From Aradus depressus (taxonomy: Eukaryota > Arthropoda > Insecta > Hemiptera > Aradidae): a stretch of DNA of 64,000 bases. The stretch spans positions 48,625,087 through 48,689,086 of the forward strand of contig OY759216.1 in NCBI GenBank assembly GCA_963662175.1, in the 5' to 3' direction. The translations under genes were made by a program, and so were the position numbers. Under the pieces are notes generated by a model. The model was not told the DNA's origin. It searched no databases and saw only the letters and a program-made list of their open reading frames with translations. Shown piece after piece: positions 12,109-24,174 of the stretch (within the stretch, counting starts at the first letter, position 1; every line of letters starts with the position of its first letter).

Positions 12109-12297
12109 CGGGAGCCATGGTGGCCGTGCGGGCTAGAGCGTAGGGCTCTAGTCCCATGGTTTGGGGTAAGAATCCCGTCCGGGAGTGAGTTTTATTTCGT
12201 AGATAGTACTCCCTCCCGGGCCCATGGATGTCATAAATAAATAGATAACCAAGGGACTGGCTAATATGCATCGTACATAAGGCAAAAAAAAAAATAA
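12109..12297 (+). repeat. SINE-2 copy with target-site duplication
   Basis: GGGAGCCATGGTGGCC ... AATCCCGTCC ... GCTAATATGCATCGTACATAAGGC then poly(A). Flanked by TAACTTATTGATA (12096-12108) and TAACTCATTGATA (12298-12310), one mismatch. Shorter than the 61139 copy. Confidence 0.93.
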
Positions 12298-12789
12298 TAA
12301 CTCATTGATAAATATAAATTTCCTGAATTAAATTATTTTCTATCCTGTACCAATGTTAATAAAAATAGTTGAAATAAAAATATAGTATATTAGCACAAAA
12401 AGAAACTGAAACTAGAAGAGTTAAGTATGGAAGTTAAACTTCAAACGTTTGTACTAACTGCATACACACTCATGTTTTCTTTTTACAATTTTAGCCAACA
12501 TTTTAAAACATGCGAATTAATAAACGGATAGTACAGAAGAGACGACGGAAAATTAGAAGAAATTCAACATAGTTATTAGTTGAAATTAATCAACTGTCAG
12601 AACCAAGGCTCTTCTAAAAAACAAAAAACATCTCAAATCTCTTTCTTAATTAAGTACAATTCATTTCACTTTTTCTGTCTCAGTTTCATTTATTTCACTT
12701 TAAAAAATATTAAAAGTTGGAAGGAGCAAAATTACTTGGGCAGTTACGATTACCCAGATTTTTGAGTTAAGCCCTACAATCATATTTCA

Positions 12790-13100
12790 TATAAAGTGTG
12801 CCTTTCAATTTTTACTACAACTTTTATTTGAAGAGATTTTTGATTAGATCATAAATTCTAGCGATATTGTAAAATGTAGGCTCTGAAGTAAAGTTGTCTC
12901 AATTTTCGTCTGATTTCGGCCAAAATGTAATCAGATGTAAGTAAACATATACACACACAGAAAGACAGACGCATAGACATCATCACAATGTTCAAAAAGT
13001 GACCAGAGGACCTTAAAAGTATTCCGTCTAAAACTCGATCTTAGACTTTTGCACGCTTACAATACTTCATTATACTAAAAGTAAACAAAACGTAATTTTA
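12790..13100 (+). repeat. R4 repeat, copy 1
   Basis: Shares TTTTATTTGAAGAGATTTTTGATTAG, TTTTCGTCTGATTTCGGCC and ACAATACTTCATTATAC with a second copy at 13125-13680. Confidence 0.7.
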
Positions 13101-13124
13101 GAATGGTTTTCGAGATGTATCCTT

Positions 13125-13680
13125 TTAGTGTTCTATACAATTTTTATTTAAAGAGATTATTTTGATTAGGTCATAAATATAAGCAGTATCTAAGCAGGCC
13201 CCGAAGTAAAATTATACTAATTTTCGTCAGATATCGACCAAAATCAAATCACATCTAAATCAGCCATATGCAGAGTCGTAGCCAGGATTTTGAACAGGGG
13301 GGGGGGGGGGGGGGGGTTGCAAAGTTAGGCTACCAAGGTGGGGGATATAGACTGCCGGGGGCACAGCCCTCAGTTTCCGTGTTTAGCATTGCAGACTTTT
13401 TTTATTCATTTGGGAGACTCGGCCCTCTAGAAGCTCCCCCTGAGGTAACCACTGACTGTAATTAGAATTAAGTTGACTTTCAGATTTCAAGTTCATTGCT
13501 AAAATCGTTTTTCAGTTAGAACGCTCACAAACATTCAATCATATATAGGTACACAAACAGATGCATAAACATCATCAAAACTGGCAAAACGTGTTCAAGA
13601 GGCCTTAAAACAAGAAATTCCTTTCATTTTCTCAGGATTACAATACTTTCTTATACTAAAGGTATAAGAAAGTAAAAAGA
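13125..13680 (+). repeat. R4 repeat, copy 2, interrupted by a G-run segment
   Basis: Matches copy 1 in two pieces (13125-13265 and 13500-13680). Between them is a different segment with a run of about 20 G near 13299. It ends with an ACTTTCTTATAC...GTATAAGAAAGT hairpin. Confidence 0.7.
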
Positions 13681-13910
13681 GACCTCGGTGAATCACCGGC
13701 AATGTTCTTCCCCAAAACGAATTAATCAATTAACTTTTCACTTTCCCTCGAAAACCAGTCGACCGTTTGCACTAATATTCAATAGATGACTTGAATAGGT
13801 GCTCCAAAATTCTCATACTAAATTTTGTGTCGATAAATTCATTATATCGTTTTTGAATTAAGTCCCTTTCCCCAGAACCCATCGTTCCCTTCAGCCGATA
13901 TGTAAGCCGG
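13680..13910 (+). repeat. R2 interspersed repeat copy, 5' part
   Basis: CTCGGTGAATCACCGGCAATG, CCAGTCGACCGTTTGC and TGTGTCGATAAATTCATTA match the family. Confidence 0.7.
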
Positions 13911-14377
13911 GATGTAAAACCAAAACATGTCTACGCACAACTTTGTAAACACGGCAAGCTCTCTGTAGTGGACTGTATTCGATAGTGCTGGTTCCGGGAG
14001 AAGACCAGCTTAACATAAATTGAGGCAACTCAGGACCAAAACATTGATCCTTAACATAAATTGAGGCAAATTCTATTATTCTAATATTCTCTTAAACTAG
14101 GTACTTACAGATTGCAGTCTGTGGTCCAGGCTGGTCCATAAAATACAAAGGGCTAGAAACACTATAATTGAAATACATATATTGCCTGGCCAGGCCATAT
14201 AGAAAGAACAGAGAGACTGCTCGGAGTTATCTCTACAGAAGTATAAACGCTTGTACTTCTGAACACAATGAGTAGCCGCCAATAACTATAATACAGAACG
14301 GGATGTAAAGCCGTACTGTACCCACGACAGTTAGAGTAGTACTACCACTAGACTCACACAATTTGAGTCTCACACGA

Positions 14378-14483
14378 GAGAACGACCAGGGTCAACCACA
14401 CACGTTGACGCCGGGGCCGAAACTGAACACGAGAACGACCAGGGTCAACCACACACGTTGACGCCGGGGCCGAAACAGGTTAT
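14378..14483 (+). repeat. 53-bp tandem duplication
   Basis: GAGAACGACCAGGGTCAACC at 14378 recurs at 14431; about two copies of a 53-bp GC-rich unit. Confidence 0.9.
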
Positions 14484-15075
14484 ATCCTCATTGGAGTTTG
14501 ACTATAAATATGAAATTTCATTTTGATACATTCATTACATCAGTAGTTTTTTGAGTTGAGCCCTCCCTGTAATTCCCCTTTTCCTTCTGCCGATTCTTGT
14601 GAAATTTAACAAGTATTGTCCTTATAGGATTTCGAATTAACAAATGAAATTTTGTGTCGATATATTCATTACAACGACAGTTATTAGAGTATTTGAGTTA
14701 AGCCTCTTCCTAATCCCCCCTCCTTTGACCGATTTGGCTGAAAATTGATAGGTGTTGTTCTTACGGCGTTTTTATTACACATATAAAATTTGGTGTTGAT
14801 ACATTCATTTTATCGGTAGTTATTAGCATTTTTATGTTAAGCTTCCCCCCTAATCCCCCCCTTTCCTTTAGTCGATTTGGCTGAAAAACAATAGGTGTCG
14901 TCTTTAGCGGGTTTTGGACACACATATAAACTTTTGTGTCGATACATTCACTCTGTCGTATATTCACGGGCACACAGACATTTTTTTTTTTTTCATATTT
15001 GTAATCTAGAGGTCGGAAAACATGAAATTCCATAACATCCTCTATACTTCTTATAGCTGGGAAAAAAAAAGTAAC
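14480..15075 (+). repeat. R2 interspersed repeat, longest copy, ~135-bp internal units
   Basis: Four diverged internal units each carry GATACATTCATT-type and CCGATTTGGCTGAAAA-type words (near 14521, 14656, 14793, 14938). It ends with TCTAGAGGTCGGAAAACATG and CTATACTTC. No coding content; class unknown. Confidence 0.75.
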
Positions 15076-16012
15076 GCCCAGATCTAAGTATATTAACATA
15101 AAACATTATGCCATAATGTAGTTTTATTACATGCACAGATGGCCGAACTATTCGCCTAGACGACCGTTTTTACAGAATCAGCCAGGATTTCGCTTTGTCA
15201 AAACGAATGTGTTGATCATATCCTTACTTTCAACTGTTTCGTTCGCTATTGACTAAATAATAATTAGCTAGCGTATAAAAGATGCTGTTGGTTCCCAAAG
15301 TTTTCACCTGAAGACAAGGGTGAATACAAGCAGGGCCATGTGAAGCACCCACATCGACAAGACAGAGACAACTGATCAGTATTCTAGAACTAGTTCTACT
15401 TAAATGAAACTTTGGATTGAGGAAGGAAGTAGAAAGGGTGGGTTCTTGTTAACCTGTTCAACCCCTCAACAATACTCAACTATATGACTGAATATTTTCA
15501 ACTTCAACAGTTCCACTTCACTCTGAAATTAACTTGTATCATATGACTGACAGACAGGAAATTAGTACATACTTCCAAAACATTATCATTTTTATTGGTT
15601 CAATATTATCCTCTTTGTCAATGTCAAAAATTATTAAATGTTGTATTGAGTATGAAAGTATATCGAAGTGAGAGATATAATAAAGAAAAAAATATTGTTA
15701 GGAACTTAACACTCCGGTAATCGCGCCCCCTCCTGTCGCAAAAGTAGTAGCGCTGAATCTGTCAGATCGCCTTACAATTTTTCCAGTATCATAAGCTTTA
15801 ATAGTTGTAGATTGGAATGAAATTAAGAAAAACAATAGTAAACATGAAAAAAAAAAAAAAAAAAACGTTTATTTGAAAGTTATATTATTTAGACAAAATA
15901 AGAAGCAGAAAAAATATATATATACGAGGAACATTATGAATAAAAATATTTATGTTTAATATCAGTGTTCCAAGTGTGAGAAATTCAGGTTGGTTTTATT
16001 TTGACTCTTCTC

Positions 16013-17767
16013 TTATTCTTCATTGGTATTAGTCGCTGAACAACTGCTGGACATATAAAAGCACAATGTCTGAGTGAGGTATAGAAACTGACCACAAGAT
16101 TGACACCTGTACTTGGTGAGCCTCCTCATTTCAGTAAGTTCATGGCATTGGGTGAGGTATAGAAACTGACCACAAGATTGACACATGTACTTGGTGAGCC
16201 TCCTCATTTCAGTAAGTTCATGGCATTGGGTGAGGTATAGAAACTGACCACAAGATTGACACCTGTACTTGGTGAGCCTCCTCATTTCAGTAAGTTCATG
16301 GCATTGGGTGAGGTATAGAAACTGACCACAAGATTGACACCTGTACTTGGTGAGCCTCCTCATTTCAGTAAGTTCATGGCATTGGGTGAGGTATAGAAAC
16401 TGACCACAAGATTGACACCTGTACTTGGTGAGCCTCCTCATTTCAGTAAGTTCATGGCATTGGGTGAGGTATAGAAACTGACCACAAGATTGACACCTGT
16501 ACTTGGTGAGCCTCCTCATTTCAGTAAGTTCATGGCATTGGGTGAGGTATAGAAACTGACCACAAGATTGACACCTGTACTTGGTGAGCCTCCTCATTTC
16601 AGTAAGTTCATGGCATTGGGTGAGGTATAGAAACTGACCACAAGATTGACACCTGTACTTGGTGAGCCTCCTCATTTCAGTAAGTTCATGCCATTGGGTG
16701 AGGTATAGAAACTGACCACAAGATTGACACCTGTACTTGGTGAGCCTCCTCATTTCAGTAAGTTCATGGCATTGGGTGAGGTATAGAAACTGACCACAAG
16801 ATTGACACCTGTACTTGGTGAGCCTCCTCATTTCAGTAAGTTCATGCCATTGGGTGAGGTATAGAAACTGACCACAAGATTGACACCTGTACTTGGTGAG
16901 CCTCCTCATTTCAGTAAGTTCATGCCATTGGGTGAGGTATAGAAACTGACCACAAGATTGACACCTGTACTTGGTGAGCCTCCTCATTTCAGTAAGTTCA
17001 TGCCATTGGGTGAGGTATAGAAACTGACCACAAGATTGACACCTGTACTTGGTGAGCTTCCTCATTTCAGTAAGTTCATGGCATTGGGTGAGGTATAGAA
17101 ACTGACCACAAGATTGACACCTGTACTTGGTGAGCCTCCTCATTTCAGTAAGTTCATGGCATTGGGTGAGGTATAGAAACTGACCACAAGATTGACACCT
17201 GTACTTGGTGAGCCTCCTCATTTCAGTAAGTTCATGGCATTGGGTGAGGTATAGAAACTGACCACAAGATTGACACCTGTACTTGGTGAGCCTCCTCATT
17301 TCAGTAAGTTCATGGCATTGGGTGAGGTATAGAAACTGACCACAAGATTGACACCTGTACTTGGTGAGCCTCCTCATTTCAGTAAGTTCATGCCATTGGG
17401 TGAGGTATAGAAACTGACCACAAGATTGACACCTGTGCTTGGTGAGCCTCCTCATTTCAGTAAGTTCATGGCATTGGGTGAGGTATAGAAACTGACCACA
17501 AGATTGACACCTGTACTTGGTGAGCCTCCTCATTTCAGTAAGTTCATGGCATTGGGTGAGGTATAGAAACTGACCACAAGATTGACACCTGTACTTGGTG
17601 AGCCTCCTCATTTCAGTAAGTTCATGGCATTGGGTGAGGTATAGAAACTGACCACAAGATTGACACCTGTACTTGGTGAGCCTCCTCATTTCAGTAAGTT
17701 CATGGCATTGGGTGAGGTATAGAAACTGACCACAAGATTGACACCTGTACTTGGTGAGCCTCCTCAT
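16013..17767 (-). pseudogene. 584-codon open frame across the 78-bp array
   Basis: An uninterrupted minus-strand frame of 22 repeats with a short unique tail (FYMSSSCSATNTNEE) before the stop. It is open because 78 is divisible by three. The tail sits where a piggyBac transposase would end relative to the terminal repeat. No catalytic DDD core, no N-terminal domain and no convincing start upstream of the array are visible. I read it as an amplified transposase relic rather than a functional gene; expression data could overturn this. Confidence 0.55.
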
Positions 17768-17790
17768 TTCAGTAAGTTCATGCCATTGGT
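16060..17790 (-). repeat. 78-bp tandem array (about 22 units) inside the piggyBac-like element
   Basis: About 22 near-identical 78-bp units. On the minus strand each unit encodes 26 residues, around TKYRCQSCGQFLYLTQCHEL. This aligns without gaps to the piggyBac C-terminal pattern T-[KR]-Y-x-C-x2-C-G-x2-L-C-L-x2-C-F-E, with Tyr replacing one Cys and His replacing Phe. The only unit differences I found (Cys/Trp, Arg/Met, Arg/Lys, Tyr/His) all change the protein, which argues against selection for coding. Confidence 0.9.
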
Positions 17791-18346
17791 AGCATCTTTT
17801 TTCAACATTTTTATTTTTTTATCAAGATCTTGGCTTGGACAAAGCTCTACAAGTCGTACTAGGTAGAGAATGTATATCTTTCCTTTTTTGCAGGCGTTCT
17901 TCAATCAAAGGGTACTTCGAGGAGCAATTTTTCTCTAGGATGTCTGAATATCACAAATCGCAATCGATGAATATCATGAAAGGAATTTCCTCACAACATT
18001 CTTGTTATAAACTATCTTAGTTGCTTATTTACTGAGCCATACTTAATGATAACATGAAATTTAAATAAACACAAATACTTACTCGAGTGGTCGCGCTGTA
18101 TCTCCTAGATCGTTTACAACACCACGCAGACATTGTTACCATAGGAAATATGGCACCGTACTGAACAAACAGGTGGTCTGCACATAGAAAGATAGATGAA
18201 GCGGCACGGCTCTCTACCTAAACACCCTCTAGTAGTAACGTGTTGAAACTCTCAGCGATCTCAGATATCAGGCGCGACTACCGGAGTGTTAAGGAACAGA
18301 TAATCTCTGGAATTTCATGATTCTGACCCCCTGATTCAAAAAATGA

Positions 18347-18640
18347 AAAAAAAAAAAATCGTTGGTGAATCACCAGAAATGTATTTCCCCAGAAAGAATT
18401 ACTCAATTAACATTTATCTCCCCTTCTATAATCAGTCGATCATTTGGACTAAAAATCAATAGTTGACTTATATAGGGGCTTCCAAAGTCTCAGATTTTGT
18501 ATCGATACATTCATTACATCGACAGTTACTTCAGAAATGTCTTCCCCATAAGGGTTTTGAATTTACATTCAAAATGTTGTGTCAATATATTCAATACAAC
18601 GGCAGTTATTACAGTTTTTGTGTTAAGGGTATTGATTGAA
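18347..18640 (+). repeat. R2 interspersed repeat copy
   Basis: CGTTGGTGAATCACCAG, CAGTCGATCATTTGGAC, TATCGATACATTCATTACATC. It starts a few dozen bases after the piggyBac-like element. Confidence 0.7.
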
Positions 18641-18947
18641 ACATAGCAGGATGCAGGATCGACTTTGTCCTCATGTCTTCTTATGAAGAACAAAGTTCTC
18701 TATAAATTTTAAAGTCTTGAAATGGCATTTCCTCAAAGTAGAGAAAATTAATTAAGAAAGGAACCGCCGAAAGGAGAATATTAAACCAGGAGCGGTTCTG
18801 AACTCTTAATAAAAGTTGGGCCTCCCTTCCTTACCTGAGCCAGCCTCCCTTCCTTCTAGGTTTATTTATTTTTTTTTTTCTTTTAACATAAAATTATTCC
18901 ATTTCTTAAAAAAAAAAAAAAAAATCTTAAAACATAAAAGTAGTATA

Positions 18948-19270
18948 GAGGGCGCCGGTAGTTCAGTGGTATGCGTGCATGCCTTTTGAGCTTAAGATAG
19001 TGGGTTCGAAACCCGGCCGAGGTCCTTAGTTTATTTTATCTGGGAGGTAAAATAAACTTAAGCACGCCGTCCTTCGGATGGGCCGTTAAGCGATGGTCCC
19101 GAGCCTGTACGATGTCAGGTACTCGTTAAAGACCCCTTGCCCTAGGTGAATAAAAATTTAGGGTAAGCAAAATTTAGGACTCTCATAGTAGAGTCGGGCT
19201 CATGTCCACCAGTGACGAAAGAGCGCTCTGGTAGTAGGCGATATGACCTCGTAGTTAAAGCCCGGGCATA
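18948..19270 (+). repeat. SINE-1, lacks tail
   Basis: Head and body complete to GCCCGGGCATA; the CCTAA tail is absent. Confidence 0.93.
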
Positions 19271-21597
19271 TGTAAAATATTTTATAGGAATGTCTAGTAT
19301 AAAAAAATATTTCATGTTTACAAACAAAATTGACGATGATAATTTCATCTCTTGATAAATATTTAATGAAAATATAATTGAATTTATAGGTACATTGAAC
19401 ATTGACACCTACATGTCAATATCAGCTGAAATGTTAAATAATTTTGAAATATGTACACTGGAAGTATAATATTCATTTTTGTTTTTTAGGGTTTATAGTC
19501 TCCAACGAGAACCTATGTAACATTGTTCTGTGTCTCTCACAAGCTTGTAACTCCGAGACCTATCTATTTCAAATTCTGATGGATTTGTATATCATTTCGG
19601 TCATTATAAAGCTTCATCGATTGGGGCGGGAGGTAAAAATGGTCGCGCTCTAGAGAAAAAATGTAGGTAATTTTTGTGCTTCCTTCCACTCTATTTTGGC
19701 GGCTTTGTGAGCTGACAATTAATTCTGTTCCGATCGACATTCACCCGAGCGTAAATCACAAACGAACGAACAAACAATATGATGTTTGTAAAGACAGGAG
19801 GATTGTGAAGTATGGATCTGTTTCTACTGATGTTGAGGAACCATGTTTTGGGATCTATGGTTGTATGCTGTAATAGATCCCCTTGACGTTTTTTTTTTGG
19901 GAGCCATATTCCATTTGACATTTCTTGTACAAAACGTTATTTATGTGGGCTTTGATGTCGGATGGAGTAAGGAGTTTTTGTTGCTACAGACTCTTTCACC
20001 AGTTCATTTACAACGTTATTATATTTATTTCTGTTGTGGCTTTTTATCAAGAAAATAAGTGTAGATTTTCCTATAAGCTGTATTTCCCTCAACAACTCCG
20101 CTATGTCCAACAATAGTGGATTCCGTTGACTTCTCAGCTTTTCAATGTCTGCAGAATATTTAATCAGAAAGAAGCAAAATATTCTATATTAATAAATCAG
20201 GTTCATCTTCTTGCCTAGCGGTTCTATTATCTTCTGCCAAAACTTCTTATTGTTGTCTCTTCTTCTCCCACGATATCTTTCTCACCTCTCGTTTCTCTCC
20301 CTCATATATTCTTCCCATTCTTGCTGGCCACGGTTCCACAAATACATTTTCTAGGCCTCCTTTTTCTTACCGATGGCCGCTTTCACCTCTTCATTTCACC
20401 ACTTACTAATCTTGCGGATATTCAGACCCTACAATTGAGGAGATTGATTTCCAATAGGCAGTCCTTAATATCTTCCCACAAGGAATCCAGATCGCTGTCC
20501 TGATTAACTTATGTTTAGCGAGCCTATTCGTTGAATAAGAATCCAACAGGAAACTAGGCTTTCTTTTTCTTTCAAAATGTGTATGTCGGTCAATAAGGGA
20601 CGGTCGGTGGTCCGTGCTTAGTTCGGCTCCGCTCATTACAAAATTTTTTCTGTCTCTACATATTTTTGGGGTGCTGAATCTTAAACAAATCTCAGTTTTT
20701 CTTTATTACATCAGATTTTTTCACATCCTCTCCTGTACTCTAAACCTGTTGTTTGATTCCGCTAAGTGATTAGTTTCCATAATTTTGAATAAAAATTCTT
20801 TGAAATCCAGCTCTTTTATTAAATTTTTCTCATTTTTACTTTTACTTATAAATGTTTACTCAATAGCCTTGAAGTCCCTTTTTCTCTTTGTCGTGAAGGA
20901 CCGAGTGTAGCTTTTTCGCTTGTGTGTAACATTTCGGTTCTCTCGGTGTAGAGTCCAGCAGTAGTCGCCCATCATGTTAACGTTCCAGCCACCCTCATGT
21001 AATTACATGACCAATATATATGCACAGAAAGTCACTTTGTGAGAGTAGAAAGAGTAACCAACGAGAAGGTCGTTTTAGACAAAGAAATCATTCTATTTTC
21101 ATTATTGACTCGTTACCCGCAACAAAGTCCCATCATTCCTTGTGTGCTCCCCATCCTAGTCATTGCGGCTCTAATTGACCACTCTTTCCAAGTCAACATA
21201 GACCAAGTCAACATCCCGTCGGGACTGATGACCGATGATCCTGGGAGAGACAGCGTTCCAGTTCATTCAAGGGGAACCTTGGCGAAGAGTTCGTCCTTCA
21301 TGACTATCCCAACTCTTTCCTTCTAGGAATCCTGCGTAAATCAGAGTATGACCTCCATCCAACCTCATTTCTCGATTCCCCTTCTTTTTGATCTCATTCA
21401 ACCAGTTCAACTTCATTGCCACTGACAGATGAGTGGTCCAGTCGCGGGGGGTCCATTACCTCGGAACCACTAGTTACCAGCAGAATTACAGGCGCCGAGC
21501 CCCTCAGGTAAGTTGACATAGTAAACATAGAATTTCCTGGAAATCCGAGCGTTTTTAGAGAGGGGACACATAGGCAGTAAACTGATCTCAACAGCCT
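19271..21597. other. 2.3 kb without recognised features
   Basis: Short open frames only, none with a recognisable motif and none supported by splice signals. No SINE copies, which is unusual for this window. Confidence 0.5.
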
Positions 21598-21726
21598 GGT
21601 TTTTCTTGAAAAAAAAAAAGACTTAATAAAGAGACATTTCGGTTAGAGAATGTGCCTAATCCAGGTTTTTCTTGAAAAAAATAGACAATAAAGAGACATT
21701 TTGGTTGGCGAATGTGCCTAATCCAT
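21598..21726 (+). repeat. ~65-bp tandem duplication
   Basis: GGTTTTTCTTGAAAA...GAATGTGCCTAATCCA occurs twice in succession with small differences. Confidence 0.85.
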
Positions 21727-22440
21727 TATGCAAAGAGAGGTGGTTAGTTCAAACTGAGTTTATGTCTAACACGAGGCGCGGTGGCTGATCTCTGGTGGCA
21801 AGTTGTGGCATCTTTCATGCATACATTATCATACTCACCCCACCACGGCTACCAACACAAATAGGCCAGAAAAATTACCATACTATCTAAGATCTGAAGG
21901 GGGATAGCTGGCCAACCATTACTTAATGAATTAAGTGGGTCTTTTGGTAATTAACGATGAAAACATTGTAAAATTTATTCATAAGTCTGGAAAAAGCAAT
22001 AGAAAAAGTTCAATCATGCTTAACAGGCTTTTGTTGGGGAGAGTTCTTTAAGACATGTTTATAAATGGGCTATAGCTAGACTAGCCAACTTTAAAAAACT
22101 GATTTGCGGGACACGGGTTAAAAAAGTGGGACCACAAAATGTCGCCTATCTACATATTTATCCATGATAACTAGATTAAAAGGCGAAACATTATCTGAGC
22201 GAAATATAATCTATAGTATAATATATATAGTATTCTTTTTCTGGCATAATTCGGCCTCTTTGGATATAAATTAAAATATTAAATTCCTAAAAATAAAATA
22301 ATTTCACTTCAATCAAATCACAGTTTTATTTTTGACTTAACTCTTAAAGTAGGTTTTTTTTACAACGCCCACTCTTTTAGAAGTTTTTCCCTTTGGGCTG
22401 TTAGAGGGCAGGGGCCCATTTTTATTTTGGTACTACAGGA

Positions 22441-22586
22441 GCGGGTTACATTATTAGGGTTATTTACAAACATCCATGGGTCCGAGAGAGAAGTTTTATC
22501 TATGAAATAAAACTCTCCCGCGGACGGGATTCGAACCCGCGCCCGTGAGTTCATACAACCAAAGCCGTACGCTCATACGACCCCTT
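22441..22586 (-). repeat. SINE-2, diverged and 3'-truncated
   Basis: Contains GACGGGATTCGAACCCGC (B-box complement), the AAGTTTTATCTATGAAATAAAAC block and ACATCCATGGG, shared with the other two SINE-2 copies. Confidence 0.85.
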
Positions 22587-22662
22587 AAAACATAGTCTTT
22601 TTTTTTTATTGTCCCTTAAACGAGTTAGCAATTGGAATCACATAATAAAAACTAATAATATT

Positions 22663-22670
22663 TTCATATA

Positions 22671-22700
<30 letters not shown>
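22663..22700. repeat. (AT)n then (GT)n microsatellite
   Basis: Runs of AT followed by GTGTGTGTGT. Confidence 0.9.
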
Positions 22701-22702
<2 letters not shown>

Positions 22703-23045
22703 CGGGAGAGGCCCATAATATACGCTCTTTACGGCCCTCACACAGGTATGTATATCCTAGGTACTTGATCGCAATCTGGTACCCCAAATAATTTAGACTG
22801 CCATAACATTAGTGTTGGCGAGCTGGTCGAATTTTGCCCTGTTCGCAATCAGGAAACAATAAATGCTGAACCACTATGCGACTATCGTATACATAATTAA
22901 TAATTGGTTAATGTACACAGCTCGCGTATGAAGAGACAATGTAGTCAATAACTAACCAGTGTCGGAGTTAGTGGAGAGTTGGCTTTGATATTCATAGAGG
23001 CGTGTGTCTAACTAACAGAGGTTACAGACTGAGCTGAAGAGTTAG

Positions 23046-23354
23046 TTATTGTGACTCATGCCCGGCCTTTTACTACAAGGTCTTATTGCCTACTACCAGA
23101 GCGCTCTGGTGGACATGAGCTCGACTATACTATGGGAGTCCAAAATGTTGTCGACTCTAAATTTTTATTCAGGGGTACGAGTACCTGACATAGTACAGAC
23201 TCGGGACATCTCTTAATTACTCATCCAAAGGACGGCGTGCTTAAGTTTATTTTACCTCCCAGACAAATTAAACTAAGAGCCTTGGCCGGGTATTTAACCC
23301 GCGATCTTCAGCTCAATAAGCAAGTACGCATACCACTGAGATACCGGCGCTCTC
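23046..23354 (-). repeat. SINE-1, nearly full length
   Basis: 3' end at GTGACTCATGCCCGGCC, head at CCGGCGCTCTC. Abuts another SINE-1 piece in the opposite orientation. Confidence 0.88.
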
Positions 23355-23497
23355 AAGTTTAAACCCAGCTGAGGCCCTTCAACACACCGTCCTTCGTTAA
23401 ATTGCTGTCTCGAGGCTTTGCGATGTCAGGTACTCGTTGAAGACCCCTTATCCGAATTAAACCTGGACATGCAACATTTAGGACTCCCACAGTAGAA
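23355..23497 (+). repeat. SINE-1 body fragment, head-to-head with its neighbour
   Basis: Contains GAGGCCCTT, CCGTCCTTCG, GCGATGTCAGGTACTCGTT and GGACTCCCACAGTAGA. Joined at its 5' side to the inverted copy ending at 23354. Confidence 0.8.
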
Positions 23498-24174
23498 CTA
23501 ACAGAGAAAGATGGGAGCATTGGATGCTTAGGTCCTTAGGTGTACACACGAGCCCTCCCTATTCCCTCCCAACAGAGAGATGCTCTCCTTGTCGTTTTGA
23601 GCCAGTCAGACATATAGAAGAGAATTCAATGAACAAATATTTCTATCAGAATGTTCACATTTATAACATACTTTAATCTTATCGATCCATTTCAAAATCA
23701 GGATTTGAAATAAAGGTTTGTTCGAATGTAACCTAAGATTTTTGTTCAAAACGAAGCTTGCGCAGTTAGAAGTGACCTGACTAAACTCTACAGCTGTATA
23801 CATTCAGACAAATTCCGCTCGTAAATTGACGGACGGAAAATTCAATGATAACCCCCACAACCTATCTCATGATTACAAATGTTGTTCGGGCGCCATATTA
23901 CCTAAGTCCGCCCCTGTTTGAAGGACGTAGAAGAAAAAAACTCTTTTATTGTAGACCAGAAACGCAAAGATGAGGGCAGATAACTCTCTCTCACTCCCCC
24001 TTTCTCAAAATTATTTCAATTTGTCTCATTGTGTAGTGTTATCTTGAGAGTAGACATTCTTATACCCAGTATGATGCCAGTATGAAATAATTTTGAGAAG
24101 TGGGAGAGAGAGTTGTTGGTATAAGAAAGTCATATAATGGGCACATCACAATTTTTTATTTATATTATTATAGT

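Larger units (their letters stand above)
15710..18288 (-). mobile_element. piggyBac-like element, internally deleted, TTAA target sites
   Basis: TTAA at 15706-15709 and 18289-18292 flank inverted ends: left CACTCCGGTAATCGCGCC, right complement CACTCCGGTAGTCGCGCC (17 of 18 identical). TTAA target sites with short ends beginning C are the piggyBac signature. The interior, read on the minus strand, lacks the transposase catalytic core. It retains only a tandem array of a piece resembling the C-terminal cysteine-rich domain of piggyBac transposases (see the array entry). Class call: strong on ends, moderate on the coding remnant. Confidence 0.75.

Noticed and set aside
16013..17767. A 584-residue C2H2-type zinc-finger gene
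   Set aside because: The CxxC spacing is suggestive, but the unit is 26 residues, lacks the paired His, and fits the piggyBac C-terminal pattern better. The unit differences show no silent bias, and it lies between TTAA-flanked transposon ends.
16060..17790. CRISPR-like array
   Set aside because: Units are contiguous with no unique spacers, in a eukaryotic genome.
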